Part shown: positions 23,341-36,349 of the stretch, piece after piece
How positions within the stretch are numbered: the stretch's first letter is position 1
Layout of the letters: each line of letters opens with the position of its first letter
Source: Cycas panzhihuaensis
Taxonomy: Eukaryota; Cycadophyta
Direction: 5' to 3'
Length of the DNA stretch: 64,000 bases
Assembly: GCA_023213395.1 (NCBI GenBank)
Contig: CM041465.1
Location: forward strand, 83,521,741-83,585,740
Position numbers and translations under genes: made by a program
The notes under the pieces: generated by a model
Databases searched by the model: none
What the model was told of the DNA's origin: nothing
What the model saw: the letters and a program-made list of their open reading frames with translations, nothing else

Positions 23341-25171
23341 TTTTTTTAAAATTTCAAATTAGTAGTTCTTGTGACATTTTACTATTAATCTCATTTGTTA
23401 GTCTTGATCATGATTAGTGGATTAAAACAACTATATGTATTTATCATAGGATGCCTCCTTTATAGTTTAGAAATTATCCAAATTTGTAATACAAAGTTCT
23501 CACTATAAGCATCAAACCATACTCATTGCCCCTTTTGAATTATAACTTGATGTGATTCTAAAACTATTGATTTTAAAACTATTAATGCTTCACTGACTTT
23601 TGATGATATAATCCCTTCTAAACAACACTCATATTCTCTTAAATATATAACATCCTTAGATTTGGATCTAAAAGGATTAATGTAAACTAATGAATTATGT
23701 GACTCTTCTTAGTTTACCCTACCTTATTCTAATGTTTTCTCAAATCCCCTTTCCTCTACAAAGTCACTTTTCATCTCCTATATCATAAGTGAAAAGGAAT
23801 TGTATTCATGCTTTTCATTTTAGGCTTCTACTTTATTTATTTCCTCTATCTTTAAGTAAATTAAACCAAAAAATCAACCATCTCTCCACTCACTTGACTT
23901 TAATTCAAATCATTTTTAAGAATCTTTAGACTCCTCTAATGATTTACTTGTTACTCAAACATTTAATCAACTAGGTTTTGGAAGTGATATTACCCTATTT
24001 TCTAAAGATTTACCATCGATTATAAAATTTATCAATCACCATCATGTTGAATTTACTATTTCTAATTAACTTTTATTTAATTCCTATTATTCTATTGATT
24101 TGGTTGAACTAAATGATAATAAATCTCTTATCATCAATCATATTCCTATTTGCCTAAATAGAACTTGGGGTTGAATGTACCTATATACATGTGCTTATTC
24201 TTTTCTTTTCCATCATCATATTTAAGTAATTTTCATGATTTTACTACTAATTATCCCTTTGATCTATCATACACCTTTATGGATAGTGATTAATTCAATC
24301 TTGGTCATTTATGATCAAATGTTTTCACTCTCTTGGGTTAATGAAAATTACTTAAACCAAAATGAATACAAGAGATTAAAAATTTACCCCAAAGTTTTGA
24401 AAGTTTCTCACTTGAAAAGATTAGTGAATTTCTAGTTGGTCATGTCCACTTAAGCCTAATTAACTTTTGAATAGGATTCCTTGATATAAATAGTTTTCAT
24501 TAAATTTTAATCTTGATTTTCCTCCTTTATAAATTCCTCTTTCCTAGTATCTTCTTCTTGCAACTAGATTTTTACCTACTAGACATATGTATCATTGTCA
24601 CTATCACTAGTTTATTTTTACAGATTGTGAGTGGGGTTTCATCTTGAGTTATGTTACCCCTTATTTTTGAAAGTTATATATAACTTTAAAAATTTAAAAA
24701 TCACATTTATTTTATTACCTTAAAAAGTTATTTCAACTCCCTTGGTTCTCTATTTGTCCTTGTGCACTTAGAGAACACCACCTTGATGGCTTTTATCATT
24801 TTCCTTTTAATTAGTTAATGCTACCTATTATTGTGGGTCCTACTCTATGATTTTTTGCTATAAATAGGTATCTTAGATCCCACCTTTAAGTCATGCATGC
24901 TGTCTTTATAGTATTGTCACATTTTTATTCATTTCTTAGGGGCATAGCCTAATGGGATATTTACATCCCTTACTATATTGTTCTCAAGATTTGTAACCTT
25001 TCTTTACTTATTAAATACTAACAATGATATTTACCCATTTCCTTCTATATAAAAGGGTTTATTCTTATTCTATCTTATACTTTTCATATTTAAATATCCT
25101 CTTTTTCCAATCTATATTTTCTTGTTCAAAGCCTTCACTTTCATCTTTAATAAATTAACTTTTTCAATATC
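23341..25171 (+). other. Element G, unrecognised stretch (expected RT region)
   Basis: 1.8 kb, AT-rich, with short ORFs (for example 24235-24435) but no RT motif by eye. Either RT is decayed beyond recognition or it has been deleted. Confidence 0.35.
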
Positions 25172-25560
25172 ATGCCAATTATGCAACCCTAGTTGATTTA
25201 TGTTGATGGTAGATCTCAAGGAAATCTAGGTCCATATAAGGATATTTGGATTATTTGAAACTCTAATAAAGATATATTGGAAGCCATTGGAAGATCCTTT
25301 AATCATTCTACTAGTAACTTGGCTAAGATTAAAGTTGTTATTACCGCCATATACTCTGATGTGCAACATATCATTCTTTGCTTTGATTAACAATTATTAG
25401 TTAGTCAAGTTGCTAATAGTTATGTTTTATATAACTATGCTTTGACCTCCACTTTGTATTATATCCATTATTTGACTCACATTTTTTACACTTCTATTAT
25501 TATTCATATTTGTCACTTGTAAAATTTTAAAGTAGACTTTGTGGTAAATATGATACTCAA
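25172..25560 (+). pseudogene. RNase H remnant of element G
   Basis: Reads YVDGRSQGNLGPYKDIWII, a stop, then ILEAIGRSFNHSTSNLAKIKVVITAI. This is the RNase H core: catalytic Asp in 'DG.s.GN.G', and 'tsN.Ae..a...Al', with Glu replaced by Lys. The placement fits a gypsy pol after RT, although the sequence also resembles the RVT_3-type RNase H found in some plant elements and cellular proteins. Confidence 0.5.
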
Positions 25561-27559
25561 TACCCATAAATGAAATCTTACTCTAATAGGTTAGTGTAAA
25601 TATAAACTTGCATATGGTTTTATATTTATTTGGTTTACTTGTTTTCCCTTTGGAGGTTGAGTGATACTTTCATCATAGGAACATAGTTCTAAAATTCTTC
25701 TCCTTCTATTTATCCAAAAATAAAAAAGGAGAGAAAGTTATAAGCCAAAGAATTTCTAAGACTTACAGGAACTACCCTCTTATGAATCATACCTTATTCA
25801 TGATGATTGATCATCAATCTCTATGGAGAAATCAATACCTCATGAGTCTCTTAAACTATTGCTTAATGACTAGCCATAGGTATCAGGTCACTTAATTTTA
25901 CCTTCTCTAAGTTCTTTACATAATTCTTTGGCATTGTGGGGCCATAAGTTCTATGTGATGAGTGTGATAGTGGCTACATTATTCAATGTTATGAGGGGAT
26001 CTTTTCGTTTTGGTTGAGTGGAGATATTAGTACCTATTGTATATCTCATTAGTGGACTATGGGAAAACATGTTAAAAATTTTATCCATTGAAGACGGTTA
26101 GGTATTGACACTTCTTTATCAACAAAATTAGGTTCTCTTATTTGACTTGTTAGAATTAGGTCTTCTTATTTTATTCCACTAGGGCTTGTTATATTTAGAT
26201 TTTCTCCATCTTATTTCTACTTACATTGAGTATTTTGTATGTAAACTCTCAACTATTATAGCCTTATTTTATTTTGCGATACCCTATATTGAGTCTACTC
26301 ATTATCAAATAGGATTAGGTATAAAACCTAGACCCTTCTAATACTTAGCCTCCCTCCTTTAGGTCCCTCACAACTCACCATTATAGTGTTTAATCATTAG
26401 ACTAGTTGGCTAGAAGGAGCTTATTTTATCCACCTTGTATATACATAAATAATCTTCTCTCTCTCTACTTATTTCTTGGGTGGTTACTTAAAGATATAAT
26501 GTTTGTGATATATATATGTAGCGGCCTATCCCTATCCTAAATGATTCTCTAAAAATTTAAATTTAGGTTCTTTATAAGTCTAGGTAGAATGATAGTAGGC
26601 ATGTGCTTGTGTTTATTCAATAATTTGATTAACTATTTTTATAAAACATTCATAGGACTACCATCAACTCTTGTATTCTCTTCCACCTAATTCCCTACCT
26701 ATTTATTTAGGTCATATGTATAATTTAATTGAGTTATATCATAAAATCTATTTGAGTTAACTGAGTTGACATGTTATCATGAGGATAATATAAAAGTTTA
26801 ATGCCAACTCCCTTCCTTAACCACATCCTTCGATTAGATCTAGTCATGAAACTCACCATAAAATTGGTTAAGATGCCATTGATCTAACTTTAAGAGACTC
26901 CCATTGAATACTTGGTTATTAAATTGATGTCACTCTAGTTTTGGGTTGGGAATTACTTACATATATATTCGGTTAGTCCTTATTCCTAGCCCGACCCTTA
27001 AGAATCTCTCACCCTCTCTAGTTATTCATCATTAATCTTTTAGTCATCTTTAGCAATAATGGTTCATTATTAATGTAGATTCTTTGTTAGATTTTAGTTA
27101 TGTTACTTTTTCCCCTAGTTCAAGTTATTAAAGCATTATGAAGTAGATGTTTTTCTTCCTCTCTAATTATTCTATAGTTCTCGTAGTGGTTTTGCATATG
27201 TTTTTAATGTGATAGTTTGTACTAGCTTGGTTCTAGATTTCCTTCAATGGTTGATATTATATATTAATTTTGACAAACTCTTATCCTACTCCCATCTCAA
27301 AGATTTATGCCTAGGGATATTTTTTATGCTAATCTTCTTAGATGTAAATGTCCTATTTGCTGAAATAGTTATATATTTTGACCTACAAACCCTTCTTACT
27401 CTAATTATTTTTAAAGGAAATAGGTTGTTTAACTGTAAATCTTTCTAAATATGGAGTTATTTCTAGGTTTCTATTAGCAAGAAAAGACTCTCTCAACTAC
27501 TTCCAGCAACTTAATTACAATCTTCCTATTAGCATACAGGAAGATTACTATACACCAAC
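25561..27559 (+). other. Decayed repeat DNA downstream of RNase H
   Basis: AT-rich, with no domain I can name. Near 25954-26040 one frame reads CDECDSGYIIQCYEGIFSFW, a Cys pattern that could be a zinc finger remnant. The small ORF at 27209-27448 has no motif. Confidence 0.35.
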
Positions 27560-27744
27560 TGCATATGCTCATTTATGATAGAAGAAAAAAAATGAACTCA
27601 TCCTTGTTAATAATAGACATGTTATTTTTGCAGGGTGATGATGCCTACATTGAGTAATTGATCTACTCATACTTTCTCTATGAATAGTAGCTTCAAAAGG
27701 GTCTTTAACATGGCATATTTTTGCCTCTAAAAATTTGCCATTTT

Positions 27745-28140
27745 TGTCTTTCTTTATAGCTTCAAACAACTTCAAAAATACTTTAAAATATGATTAAAAA
27801 ACATAGCTTTAAATAATAGCTCTAAATAGGCTCTAAAATGACCTTCTAATAGCTTTAAAAATATATTCTACAATAGCTTCAAAGTCTCTAAAATAAGCTT
27901 TAAATAGCCTTTAAACAACTTAAAAAAATAACCCCTTAAAATGACTAAAAATAGTGATAAAACAACCCTAAATATATCTCAAATGATAATGAAAATAGTC
28001 CCAAAAATGTGCATAAAAATACAATAATAAACAACTTTAAATATCTTGAAAAAATATTTCAAGTGTGCAAAGAACATGTCACTAATTAGGCACAAAATAT
28101 ATTTATAAAAATAGCTTGATAAGGCTATAAAAATCTACAA
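27745..28140 (-). repeat. Degenerate 'AGCTTTAAA' repeat region
   Basis: Low-complexity DNA in which words such as TAGCTTTAAA, TAGCTTCAAA and GCTCTAAAT recur every 15-30 bases. This suggests an old short tandem array in the E10 leader. Confidence 0.5.
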
Positions 28141-28184
28141 AAGAATAGGCTTTAAAATGTTGCCCTCAAAGATTTAAACCTTGG

Positions 28185-28196
28185 GCTCTGATACCA
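28185..28196 (-). other. E10 primer binding site
   Basis: Minus strand TGGTATCAGAGC, an exact match to the initiator-Met PBS. Confidence 0.85.
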
Positions 28197-28504
28197 TGTT
28201 GGAAAATAAGCACACTATGTAAAATAATAGATGAAAATGTAGTAAGCTAATGCTAAGATAATAAAGCATAAGAAAGATTAAGGATGTACAAGTTAATACA
28301 AGAAATAGAAGAATAACCAAACCTCAAATTAGAATGAAGAATGATGTATATACTTATAGTACAACTCACCACTTGTGAGAGAACCTTCATTGATCAATGT
28401 TATGGGTTGGCACACAACTTAAGAAGATATCAAATATAAAATATAAATAAATCTAAAGAGAATATAGATGGGGATAATTATGTAATTAGGTACTACACCC
28501 AATA
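28197..28504 (-). repeat. E10 5' LTR
   Basis: 308 bp. The minus strand begins TATTGGGTGTAG (TG to TA) and ends TTTTCCAACA at the PBS. The outer end is inferred from terminal bases only, because no second copy was found. Confidence 0.55.
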
Positions 28505-29213
28505 GTGCTAAGAAGACTCATCTCTTTCCTACTCTAGTTTATAGTATCTTTGACAACTTCAACTCTTTCCATCTTTAGTTTTAATGACTTTTTTGAGTTC
28601 TTAGTTATAACTTCTATTTCTACATTAGTAATGATTTAGCTCTTTTCCTTTATGCTAGTTTAGTTATATAAGGTCTTTTAATTTGGCACTACTATGATGT
28701 ATTTCTTTTTAGCAGCTTACTTGAATTATTTCTATATATTACCAATGTTAGTTCATTTGGTAGTTGGTATTGACCAATACTTTATTCTTTAGAGTTAAGT
28801 AACCATTGATATTCTTGACACTTACATAGATTTCTAGATCTTAGTTTGGATTGGTCTACTCTAGCATTTGATTGATGGTTTAAGATATTAAAATTTTTAT
28901 CATTAGTTCTATTTTCAAATAGTCAGTATTGGTCAACACTCTTTTTAGATGGTTTTTAGTTCATAGGATCTACTTTTTTTTTAGCTTTAGATCCCAATCT
29001 TTAGAGTTTGGTTCTTTCTTCTAGATAGTCTCTTCTAGTTCTTTGGTAGTTTTAGATTATTCCATAGATGATTGTGGGTAGTTTGATTAATAAACTAACA
29101 TACACCTATTTCATTTTTAAGACACCTTTATGTTCTTCTCCAAGTCCTCTAATTCTTTTAGCTATGAAATTTAGATCATAGATCAATTCAAAGGTATTAT
29201 TCTTAGTTTAAAT
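28505..29213. other. Unassigned AT-rich stretch
   Basis: About 700 bp with no ORF, repeat pair or motif that I can support. Confidence 0.5.
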
Positions 29214-29218
29214 TGCCA

Positions 29219-29582
29219 TGTATTATAGTGCCAATTTAAGTTAACCACTTATGGTTAATGTTAAGTGGTGATTAATTAATATTATGTTAAAATAAATAAA
29301 TAATAAGAGTTTCAACCATTAGTTAATGCATTGTTTGAGGTGTTATATAAACCCCTAAGTGCCATTTATAATATGGTTTAACTATATCAAGGAGGAGATA
29401 TCAATCAAGATTGGAAGAAATGTAGTTAATGATTTTTCCTACATGATTTTTTTCCAAAAGGGGTTTCCCATGTTAAACTTATATATTATTCATCTTTGAT
29501 TTTTTATATATATTTACATATGTATGATCAAGATCTTGATTATTTAGAAATGTATGATTTTATAGTTTTATGTTTCATCACA
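29219..29582 (+). repeat. E4 5' LTR
   Basis: 364 bp, TGTATTATAGTGCCAATTTAAG ... TTTCATCACA. Its first ~75 bp match 55565 onward (TGTTAGAGTGGCAATTTAGG). It has a TATA-like GTTATATAAACCCC and the 'AAAAGGGGTTTCCCA' block seen in the other copia LTRs. Confidence 0.7.
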
Positions 29583-29594
29583 TAGTATCAGGGT
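29583..29594 (+). other. E4 primer binding site
   Basis: TAGTATCAGGGT, two to three mismatches to the initiator-Met PBS. Confidence 0.6.
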
Positions 29595-31344
29595 TAAATG
29601 GGTATATAGAGTTGAGGTTATGGTTAAGCAAAGGTGATAAAATTAAAGGCTACTTGCTAATGCTAGCGAGATCCATATTTTTAGAAATTTCAATCTTCTT
29701 TGACAACCAAAAGACTGTTGTAGTGGTGTAATGTTCATTGAAGAGGTGAAACTCACATATTAATGAGATTTTACCCCTTTCTATAATTATAAATCAATAT
29801 TAGGCACTATTCATACCATGTTGGGCTTGCATTAAAGATATTTGAGGTTGGTTGGGTAAGTTGGGAACTCTAATTATTTGTTAGAGTGTATTTAAAGGTG
29901 ATTTGACACTGGTGGGTTGTGTTGGGCTAAATTTAAGAGTGTTTTACTTTATTTAAAGATTATTTAAACATTTTAAGTATTAGATTCTTATGCTTGGATA
30001 ATAGAGAAGTTGTTGGCGCCTTCCTTGAGCATATTTAAGATTATTTTAGAGTTATTTTTGCTTGTTTTTTAAAGTGGTATATTGTTGATACTATTTTAAG
30101 CATGTTTAGTGCTTGATAGAAGCTTATATAAGTGTTTAGAAGCTAATCCTCTTGCTTAAAGGTTGTTAGTTTTATTTTCTATTGGTAGGATAATAATATT
30201 TAAAGTTGAGTATCATGGTTGAAGTTGCATGATATAGAAATAAACATGGTCATCTTTTCATTGATTGTGTGGCTCTATTTTATGCCATTTGGGATTGTGT
30301 AAGGTTACATCTTATGCACCAATTATGGATGTGATTGTAGAGGTGCATTGTTTAATAGAGGAGTTATGGTGATTAAATTATAATGGGTGACATTCAAAAT
30401 GTACAATCTAATGTTTTAAAGCCTTAATATATATATCATATCTTTTTAATATCATTTTATCAAATATTTTATGGAGCTATATATTTTAAAAAGTTGCATA
30501 AGTTAAAAAGGATATAACTACCCCTTTGTTGGGTATATTCTCCTTTCAAAGAGTATATTACTTCCTTCAAATATAAATATAATTATTCAATGTTAAGAGG
30601 CAATCTTTGAGGTGTATTTTACATTAAATGAAATGCCAATTGGAATGATAATGTGGTGCATCATGATTTGTTGGAGATGTAGTGATTGATAATAAAGATT
30701 ATATTCTTCTCTAAACTTACCAACCTTGGCTTATGATCATAATTATTAATTGCTCATCCTCATGTATCTTAAAAATTAGGCATACCTTAAATGTTACTCT
30801 TACAACTCATTAGAGGAAGCCATTGTATGTTGGAACAAATAATTCTTGATTGATGAGCAATTCATTTGCCAGTTAGAATCATGGGTTTGAAGTATCAAGA
30901 GTAAGAGATGATTCTAAGAATGTTGGAAACCATGTAAAGCTAATTCAAAGCTTGTTTTTTAATCATTTGAAGACCTTGTTCATTATATAAATTTGCATGG
31001 ATAACATTCTAATGTTGTAAAAATTTATGGTGAGACAATGTACAAATTAGCTACGTTGAAGCCTTGTTCTAATATATAGACACAATATAATGATCCTACT
31101 TAATGAGTGCTCATTTTACTGCTTATTTAGAATGTGAACACATATTGCTATGGAGCATGTTGTATGCATTTATGAGTTACTATATGTGGTGTGATGGTTT
31201 TCACATATATAAGATCAATTAATAATGTTGTACTTATTATTTACTCAAAAGCATGTGGGTAAGTGAGTTAATATGAAAATTCCTTTAAAAAGATTATGAT
31301 ACATGTGAAGGGAAATGTTATGCATTTGGAGAGTATGAAGTGCA
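29595..31344 (+). other. E4 interior, left of E5
   Basis: AT-rich. Near 30215-30270 one frame reads YRNKHGHLFIDCVALFYAIW, resembling the second half of a CCHC zinc knuckle, so a gag remnant is possible. Otherwise nothing recognisable. Confidence 0.4.
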
Positions 31345-31349
31345 AAGAC

Positions 31350-31712
31350 TATTGGGATAACCCCTAATGTGCTTATGAAGTTGCGCATCTAGGGCCCCTC
31401 AAAGCCACCTTTGGGGCTCCATAGGGCACCTTAAAGCCATATACCAGTCTCCTAGAGCCACCAAATGCCGACCCATTATCATTAAGGTACATGTTTCATT
31501 TATTAGTTATAGTTTTTAATATTAATTTGAATTATTTTTGGATAAGGTGCAGGTTAGGTTGAGGCACTTGCTGCCTCCCTAAATAATCTATAAATGGAGT
31601 GGGAATACCTCCCTAGTATTTTTTAACACTGTCCACTAATCATTAGATTATATTAACTCAAGCAAACATGCTCTCACCATTGTAGTCTCGTTCTGCACCT
31701 TTGCATCCTTCA
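31350..31712 (+). repeat. E5 5' LTR
   Basis: 363 bp, with a TATA-like box TATAAAT at 31589-31595 and the end CATCCTTCA. Pairs with 54520-54882. Confidence 0.92.
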
Positions 31713-31726
31713 TTTGGTATCAGAGT
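31713..31726 (+). other. E5 primer binding site
   Basis: TTTGGTATCAGAGT, the same TTTGGTATC junction used by E3. Confidence 0.85.
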
Positions 31727-32913
31727 GAATGATTCATTAACGATAAACTTATATTACATTTTATTTATTATTGTCTTATATACTAAAATTTACATTAAGG
31801 TTTATTTGAATATTTAATATTTTGATCGTGAGCTATCTCCATTTGGTGCATGTATGCTTTGTTGGAAGTTTTACTCTCTTTTTTTTTTTATAGCAAAGTC
31901 AATTTGTGTTGAAAATATGACAAGAATTTCCAAAGATTTTCATTATTTTTTCAAAGTTTTCAGTTCAATTTTTAGTTTACAAAGGTAACCCAAACTTCAT
32001 AGCAGTCTAGCTCTCAAACTAGCACTTAGAACTCTATCAAGTGACTACTTGTTTCGATCGTAGTCGAGTTAGCTTCACAACAAATGAAATGGCTCATCAT
32101 TTCATGCATTAGGAGTGGAGATATTATCGTTGAACTTCCAAGTACTCTCACTGATTACTTAAACCCTATTGCCTATTTTTTTTTCTTTGTTTTGAGTCAT
32201 TTTTCACTATTTTTCTTTAAAATTTTTAAGATTCTTGGGCACACAGACCCTGCACCTATTTTAGTTCTAATTTTACACCCATTGTGCCCTCCGTGAGGCT
32301 GTACAATATCATCACATTATTCCTCCATTGTTTCACACTAAAATCATAGTTTTTTTATTTTTTATTTAGTGTGATCCACTCTTATGGATCCTTTACACCT
32401 TCAAGACCCCTTGTAGCCTGTCCTTGATCCATTTCAGTTGTGTTTTATTGATTTGAATCATGATTTTGCACCTCTATTCAGTGGGTATCTACCAGCAACT
32501 ATGCACTTTGTATCAACATTCTTTATCATTTTAATATATATAATTTATTTATTTTTTAATTCCCTTTACCTCTTTGGATCCTTAGATCATCCTCCATCTT
32601 GAATAGATCAGTCATTGATTGATTTTAATCAAACTTTTCATGCTGGTAATCTGTCTATCCTCGCCGATTGCATGTCTTTACTTCATCATTTTTCACAATT
32701 TTTTAATATACAAAACTTACATCTTTCTAAAAATTTTGGGTTGATCCACCAATGTCGATACCCAACACTTGTTGGTACTATTAATTGATTCAAAATAGAT
32801 CAATTAAAGTCACCAAATCTCGACTATTATTCGTGTATTCACAACGGGCATGGCGTTGTATAATACTTTTTTTTTATTTTCTAAAGTTAAATCAAATCAA
32901 ATTATATTACATA
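31727..32913 (+). other. E5 leader, first part
   Basis: T-rich and non-coding. The ORF at 32084-32296 has no motif beyond Phe-rich low complexity. Confidence 0.5.
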
Positions 32914-32918
32914 CTTTT

Positions 32919-33137
32919 TGTTGAAAAACCAGAGCAAAAAGTTAACAGAGGAAAGAATGTACATTATTCTATTAAGATTCAATTTGCTTAAATACACAAG
33001 AGCTATGTGATGGTTACAACTTACTAATATAACCGATCACTCAGATTCTGCCAAGTGGCATGATCTCATGAGTACATTTATGGGTGGGTCTAACATGACC
33101 CCCCTTTCTATCCTAGATAAAACATTATTTCTCAACA
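32919..33137 (-). repeat. E6 3' LTR
   Basis: 219 bp. The plus strand reads TGTTGAAAAACC ... TTTCTCAACA. Confidence 0.92.
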
Positions 33138-33150
33138 CCCCCTCTTAATG
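33138..33150 (-). other. E6 polypurine tract
   Basis: Minus strand CATTAAGAGGGGG abutting the 3' LTR. Confidence 0.85.
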
Positions 33151-33164
33151 TTTTATCTCTAAAA

Positions 33165-34700
33165 GTCCAATCTTGTCTCTCAAATATCTGAGCCTTTCTC
33201 TCCCAAGAGGTTTTGTCAGAAGATCTGCAACTTGTTCAGATGTCGGGCAATATTATAAGTCTATCTCTTTGTTCTGCACTTTGTCTCTTATAAAGTGATG
33301 ATGAACTTCAATATGTTTTGTTCTTGCATGCAGAATTAGATTTTTGGTTAGCTTGATGGCACTTTGGTTGTCACACTTTAGAGAAGTTGCTTCTTTCTAC
33401 TGTTGATTCAAATCAAGTAAGAGTTGTCTGAACCAGATGGCTTCACAGGTTGTTGATGTGGCTGCTTTATATTCTACTTCTATAGAGGAGAGAGCCACTG
33501 TTGCTTGTTTCTTACTGCACCATGAGATTGCTGAAGCTCCTAAGAAGAAACAATATCCACTTGTGGATTTCCTTTGTTCTTTGTCGCCTGCCCGATCGAA
33601 TCGCAATACCCTGTTATTTTGATTAGATGCCCCCTTGAATATACTAATTTGAGATCTGTTGTTCCTTTGAGATATCTCAGAATTCTTTTTGCGGCTTGCC
33701 AGTGTCTCAACTTTGGATTCTGTATATATCTTGATATTAGTCCTACTGAGTAGGATATGTCGGGCCTGGTAGCTATCAGATAAATCAGACTTCCAATCAT
33801 TTGCCTATATAGGGTAACATCTGTATCTTTTTCCATACTATCTACTGTAAGATCGCAATTTGTTTCAATGGGTGTGGTGCGTGGATTGCAATTCTCCATC
33901 TGGAATCGAACAAGCAGATTTTTGATGTAGTTGCTTTGGGACAAAGTTATGTAGTTTTGGTGTTGACCTATCTCCAGTCCCAAGTAATAATTTAGTGAAC
34001 CCAAATCTGTCATTTCAAATTTCTGCTAAAGTTGACTTTTGATCCACTTGATTCCTTCTACATCATTCCCAGTAAGAAGCATATCATCCACATAAACAAC
34101 AATTATTGTTATCTTGTTGTTTGTTTTCCTTATGTATAGACTGGAATCTGTGTTACACCAAATAAACTTATTTTCTTCAAGAAAGTGATCTAGTTTTGCA
34201 TACCAGGCACGCGGTGCTTGTTTTAGACCATACAAAGCCTTTTTCAATTTGTAGACTAGATTTTTTTTTCCCTGTTCTGCATATCTATCTAGTTGTTGCA
34301 TATAAACCTCTTCTTCTAATTCACCATTTAGGAATGCACTCTTTACATCCATCTGAGAGATTTCCCAACCTTGGGCGTGACCAAGACTATTCTTGTCCTT
34401 CTGTGTTCATCTTTGCTCTGGAGAAAGTCTCATCAAAATCTATGCCCGCAGTTTGGGTGTATCCCTTTGCAACTAACCTTGCTTTGTGTTTCTCAATTTT
34501 GCCATGGACTCCTCTCTTTGTTTTGTAGACCCATTTGCGCTTCTGATTGGATTTATTAGCAGGTAGTTCCACTAATTCCCATGTTTGATTCTTCTTGATT
34601 GAATTTATTTCATTGTCCATTACTTCTCTCCATTCTAAATGATCTTTTGCTTCTTCAAAATTCTGTGGTTCAACCTTGCTCAGAAGAGCTTTTGGCCTTT
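33165..34700 (-). pseudogene. E6 reverse transcriptase and RNase H
   Basis: On the minus strand: RT N-terminal part (34620-34387) with NSIKKNQTWELVELP, KWVYKTKRG and HKARLVAKGYTQ; a frameshift near 34380; RT core (34352-34026) with QMDVKSAFLNGELEEEVYM, KALYGLKQAPRAWY and an intact YVDD at 34083-34094; a second break; thumb and connection (34013-33540) with MTDLGSLNYYLGLEI and RPDISYSVGLISRY; and RNase H (33606-33397) with STSGYCFFLGASAISWCSKK and the catalytic Glu in SSIEVEYKA. The family normally encodes this as one frame, so at least two or three indels have disabled it. Motif preservation is much better than in E1 or E2. Confidence 0.88.
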
Positions 34701-36349
34701 GCCCTCACGTTTTCTGTTCTAATATATTTCCTTCTTCAACAGTTTTGATATACCATTTTGGCAATTTCTTTTGTTTCTATGGACCTTCCTTTTTGACAGT
34801 GTTTCCCTGACCAGTTGATGACGATGGACCTTCCTTTTCAATGGTGTCTCCCTGACTGATTGGTGACAATGAATCAGCTTGTCCTTCTTCAGAAGTGATT
34901 TCTAGATCATTTCCTTTTTCAGTTTCTTAATCTTCTGAAGTAATTTCTGACTGATTTTCTTCCTCATCTTCTTGCATTACTCTGTGTTTGGCAATTTCTT
35001 ATTCCTTTTCATTTTCTATTACATTAATTTGTGAAGATTCATCTGAACTATCTTCATTAAAGATGGCATCTCTACTTACATAGATTCTATTTATTTTTAG
35101 ATCTATGCACTTATATGCTTTTGAATTTTTACTGTATCCTATCAAGACACATTCTATGCTTTTTGCATCTAATTTGGATCTTCTTTTATCAGGAATATGC
35201 ACAAATGCTTGACTACCAAATACTTTAAGAAGACTTACATCAGGTTTCTATCCTGTCTAAGCTTCTTTTGGAGTGATGTTCTTCAATGTTCTGGTTGGAC
35301 TTCTGTTTATCAAATAGCATGCTGTGCTGACTGCTTCTACCTAATATGTTTTGGATATTTTTGTTCCATACATCATGCTTCAAGCCATTTCCATCAAGGT
35401 TCCATTCTTTCTCTTAGCTACTCCATTTGATTGAGGAGTATAAGGAGTTGTAACTTGTCTACGAATTCCTCTGTACTTGCAGTAATTTAGAAACTCGTTT
35501 GACAAATATTCTCCTCCTCCATCTAACCTGATGCATTTGATTTTCATTCCTGATTCCAACTCAACACGCCTTAAATTCTTTAAATGTTTCAAAGACTTCT
35601 GACTTATTATGTAAAAAATATACCCATACCTTTCGAGTGAAGTCATCAATGAAAGTTAATAAATATCTGCATCCATTAATTGACAGAGGTGAAATTGGGT
35701 CACAGATGTCTGTGTGTATCAATTCTAATTTGGACTAAGATTTCCAAGTGCTTTCCATAAAAGGAAGTCTATGCTGTTTCCCAAGTTGACAACCTTTACA
35801 AACAAATGTATCTGAAGAAATATTAGGCAAACCATTTACCATTTCTGACTTTTCCATCTGTTTAAGTGTGTCAATTGAGAGATGTCCATACCTTAAATGC
35901 CATACTTTATTATTAGATTTAAGAGCAGTACAAGCTTTTTCTTCCAAGTAAGGAAGTACAGGGTTTGACAAAAGTTTGTAAAGGTCATTGCATCTAGCCC
36001 CTTTTCCAACAATCTTCCCATCTTTCTTCATGTCCAAAATGTGGCAATTCCCTTCTTCATCAAAAATGGTTCTTAACCCCTTTTTGCTTAGTTGAGAAAT
36101 AGAGAGAAGATTCATCTTCAGATCTGGTACAAATAGAACATTTCCAATTTTTCTTTCATTTCCATTCAGGTTTATAGAAATGGTTCCAATCCCTTTTATG
36201 TTAAGAGAATACTTGTCACCCAGCTCCACTGATTTGTCCATATTGTATGGATTCATGGTTTGAAACCATTCTTCCTGACTTGTTATGTGTTTAGAAGCTC
36301 CTGAGTCTATGTACCATATGTCTTTGTCTTTCATTCCTGTAACCAACAC
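34701..36349 (-). pseudogene. E6 protease and integrase
   Basis: The minus-strand ORF 36349-35735 opens with WYIDSGASKHITSQEEWF, an intact copia protease D-S-G site, followed by LLSISQLSKKGL, then the integrase zinc-binding part (WHLRYGHLSIDTLKQM ... CKGCQLGKQHRLPF). ORF 35649-35380 has the second half of the core, with IRLDGGGEYLSNEFLNYCK and the TPYTPQSNGVAKRKN block, where the usual 'AER' is 'AKR'. ORF 35202-34999 is the post-integrase segment with GYSKNSKAYKC and VSRDAIFNE. Short breaks separate them. Confidence 0.88.

Larger units (their letters stand above)
1455..25560 (+). mobile_element. Element G: decayed Ty3/gypsy retrotransposon, host of E1 and E2
   Basis: Pieces appear in the order gag N-terminal part (1455-1562), gag core (8671-9250), zinc-knuckle-like segment (9483-9570), aspartic protease (about 23038-23340) and RNase H (about 25172-25560). 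Two copia elements with perfect 5 bp target duplications interrupt it at 1563-8665 and 9628-22278. Removing E1 rejoins a gag frame exactly. The reverse transcriptase, expected between protease and RNase H, is not recognisable, and no LTR pair was found. It is the oldest layer in this part of the window. The limits given are those of recognisable coding sequence, not true ends. Confidence 0.6.
27560..28504 (-). mobile_element. E10: minus-strand LTR retrotransposon remnant
   Basis: One LTR (28197-28504) with a perfect PBS next to it (28185-28196) and A-rich internal DNA to the left. No partner LTR or coding domain is visible, so the left boundary is arbitrary. Confidence 0.6.

Noticed and set aside
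28185-28504. Pairing the E10 LTR with the E0 LTR as two ends of one element
   Set aside because: Although both are minus-strand LTR plus PBS, their sequences do not align and both are 5' LTRs.
33437-33622. Plus-strand ORFs over 33.4-34.6 kb and 45.1-47.7 kb
   Set aside because: Antisense shadows of E6 and E8 pol, which carry the recognisable motifs.
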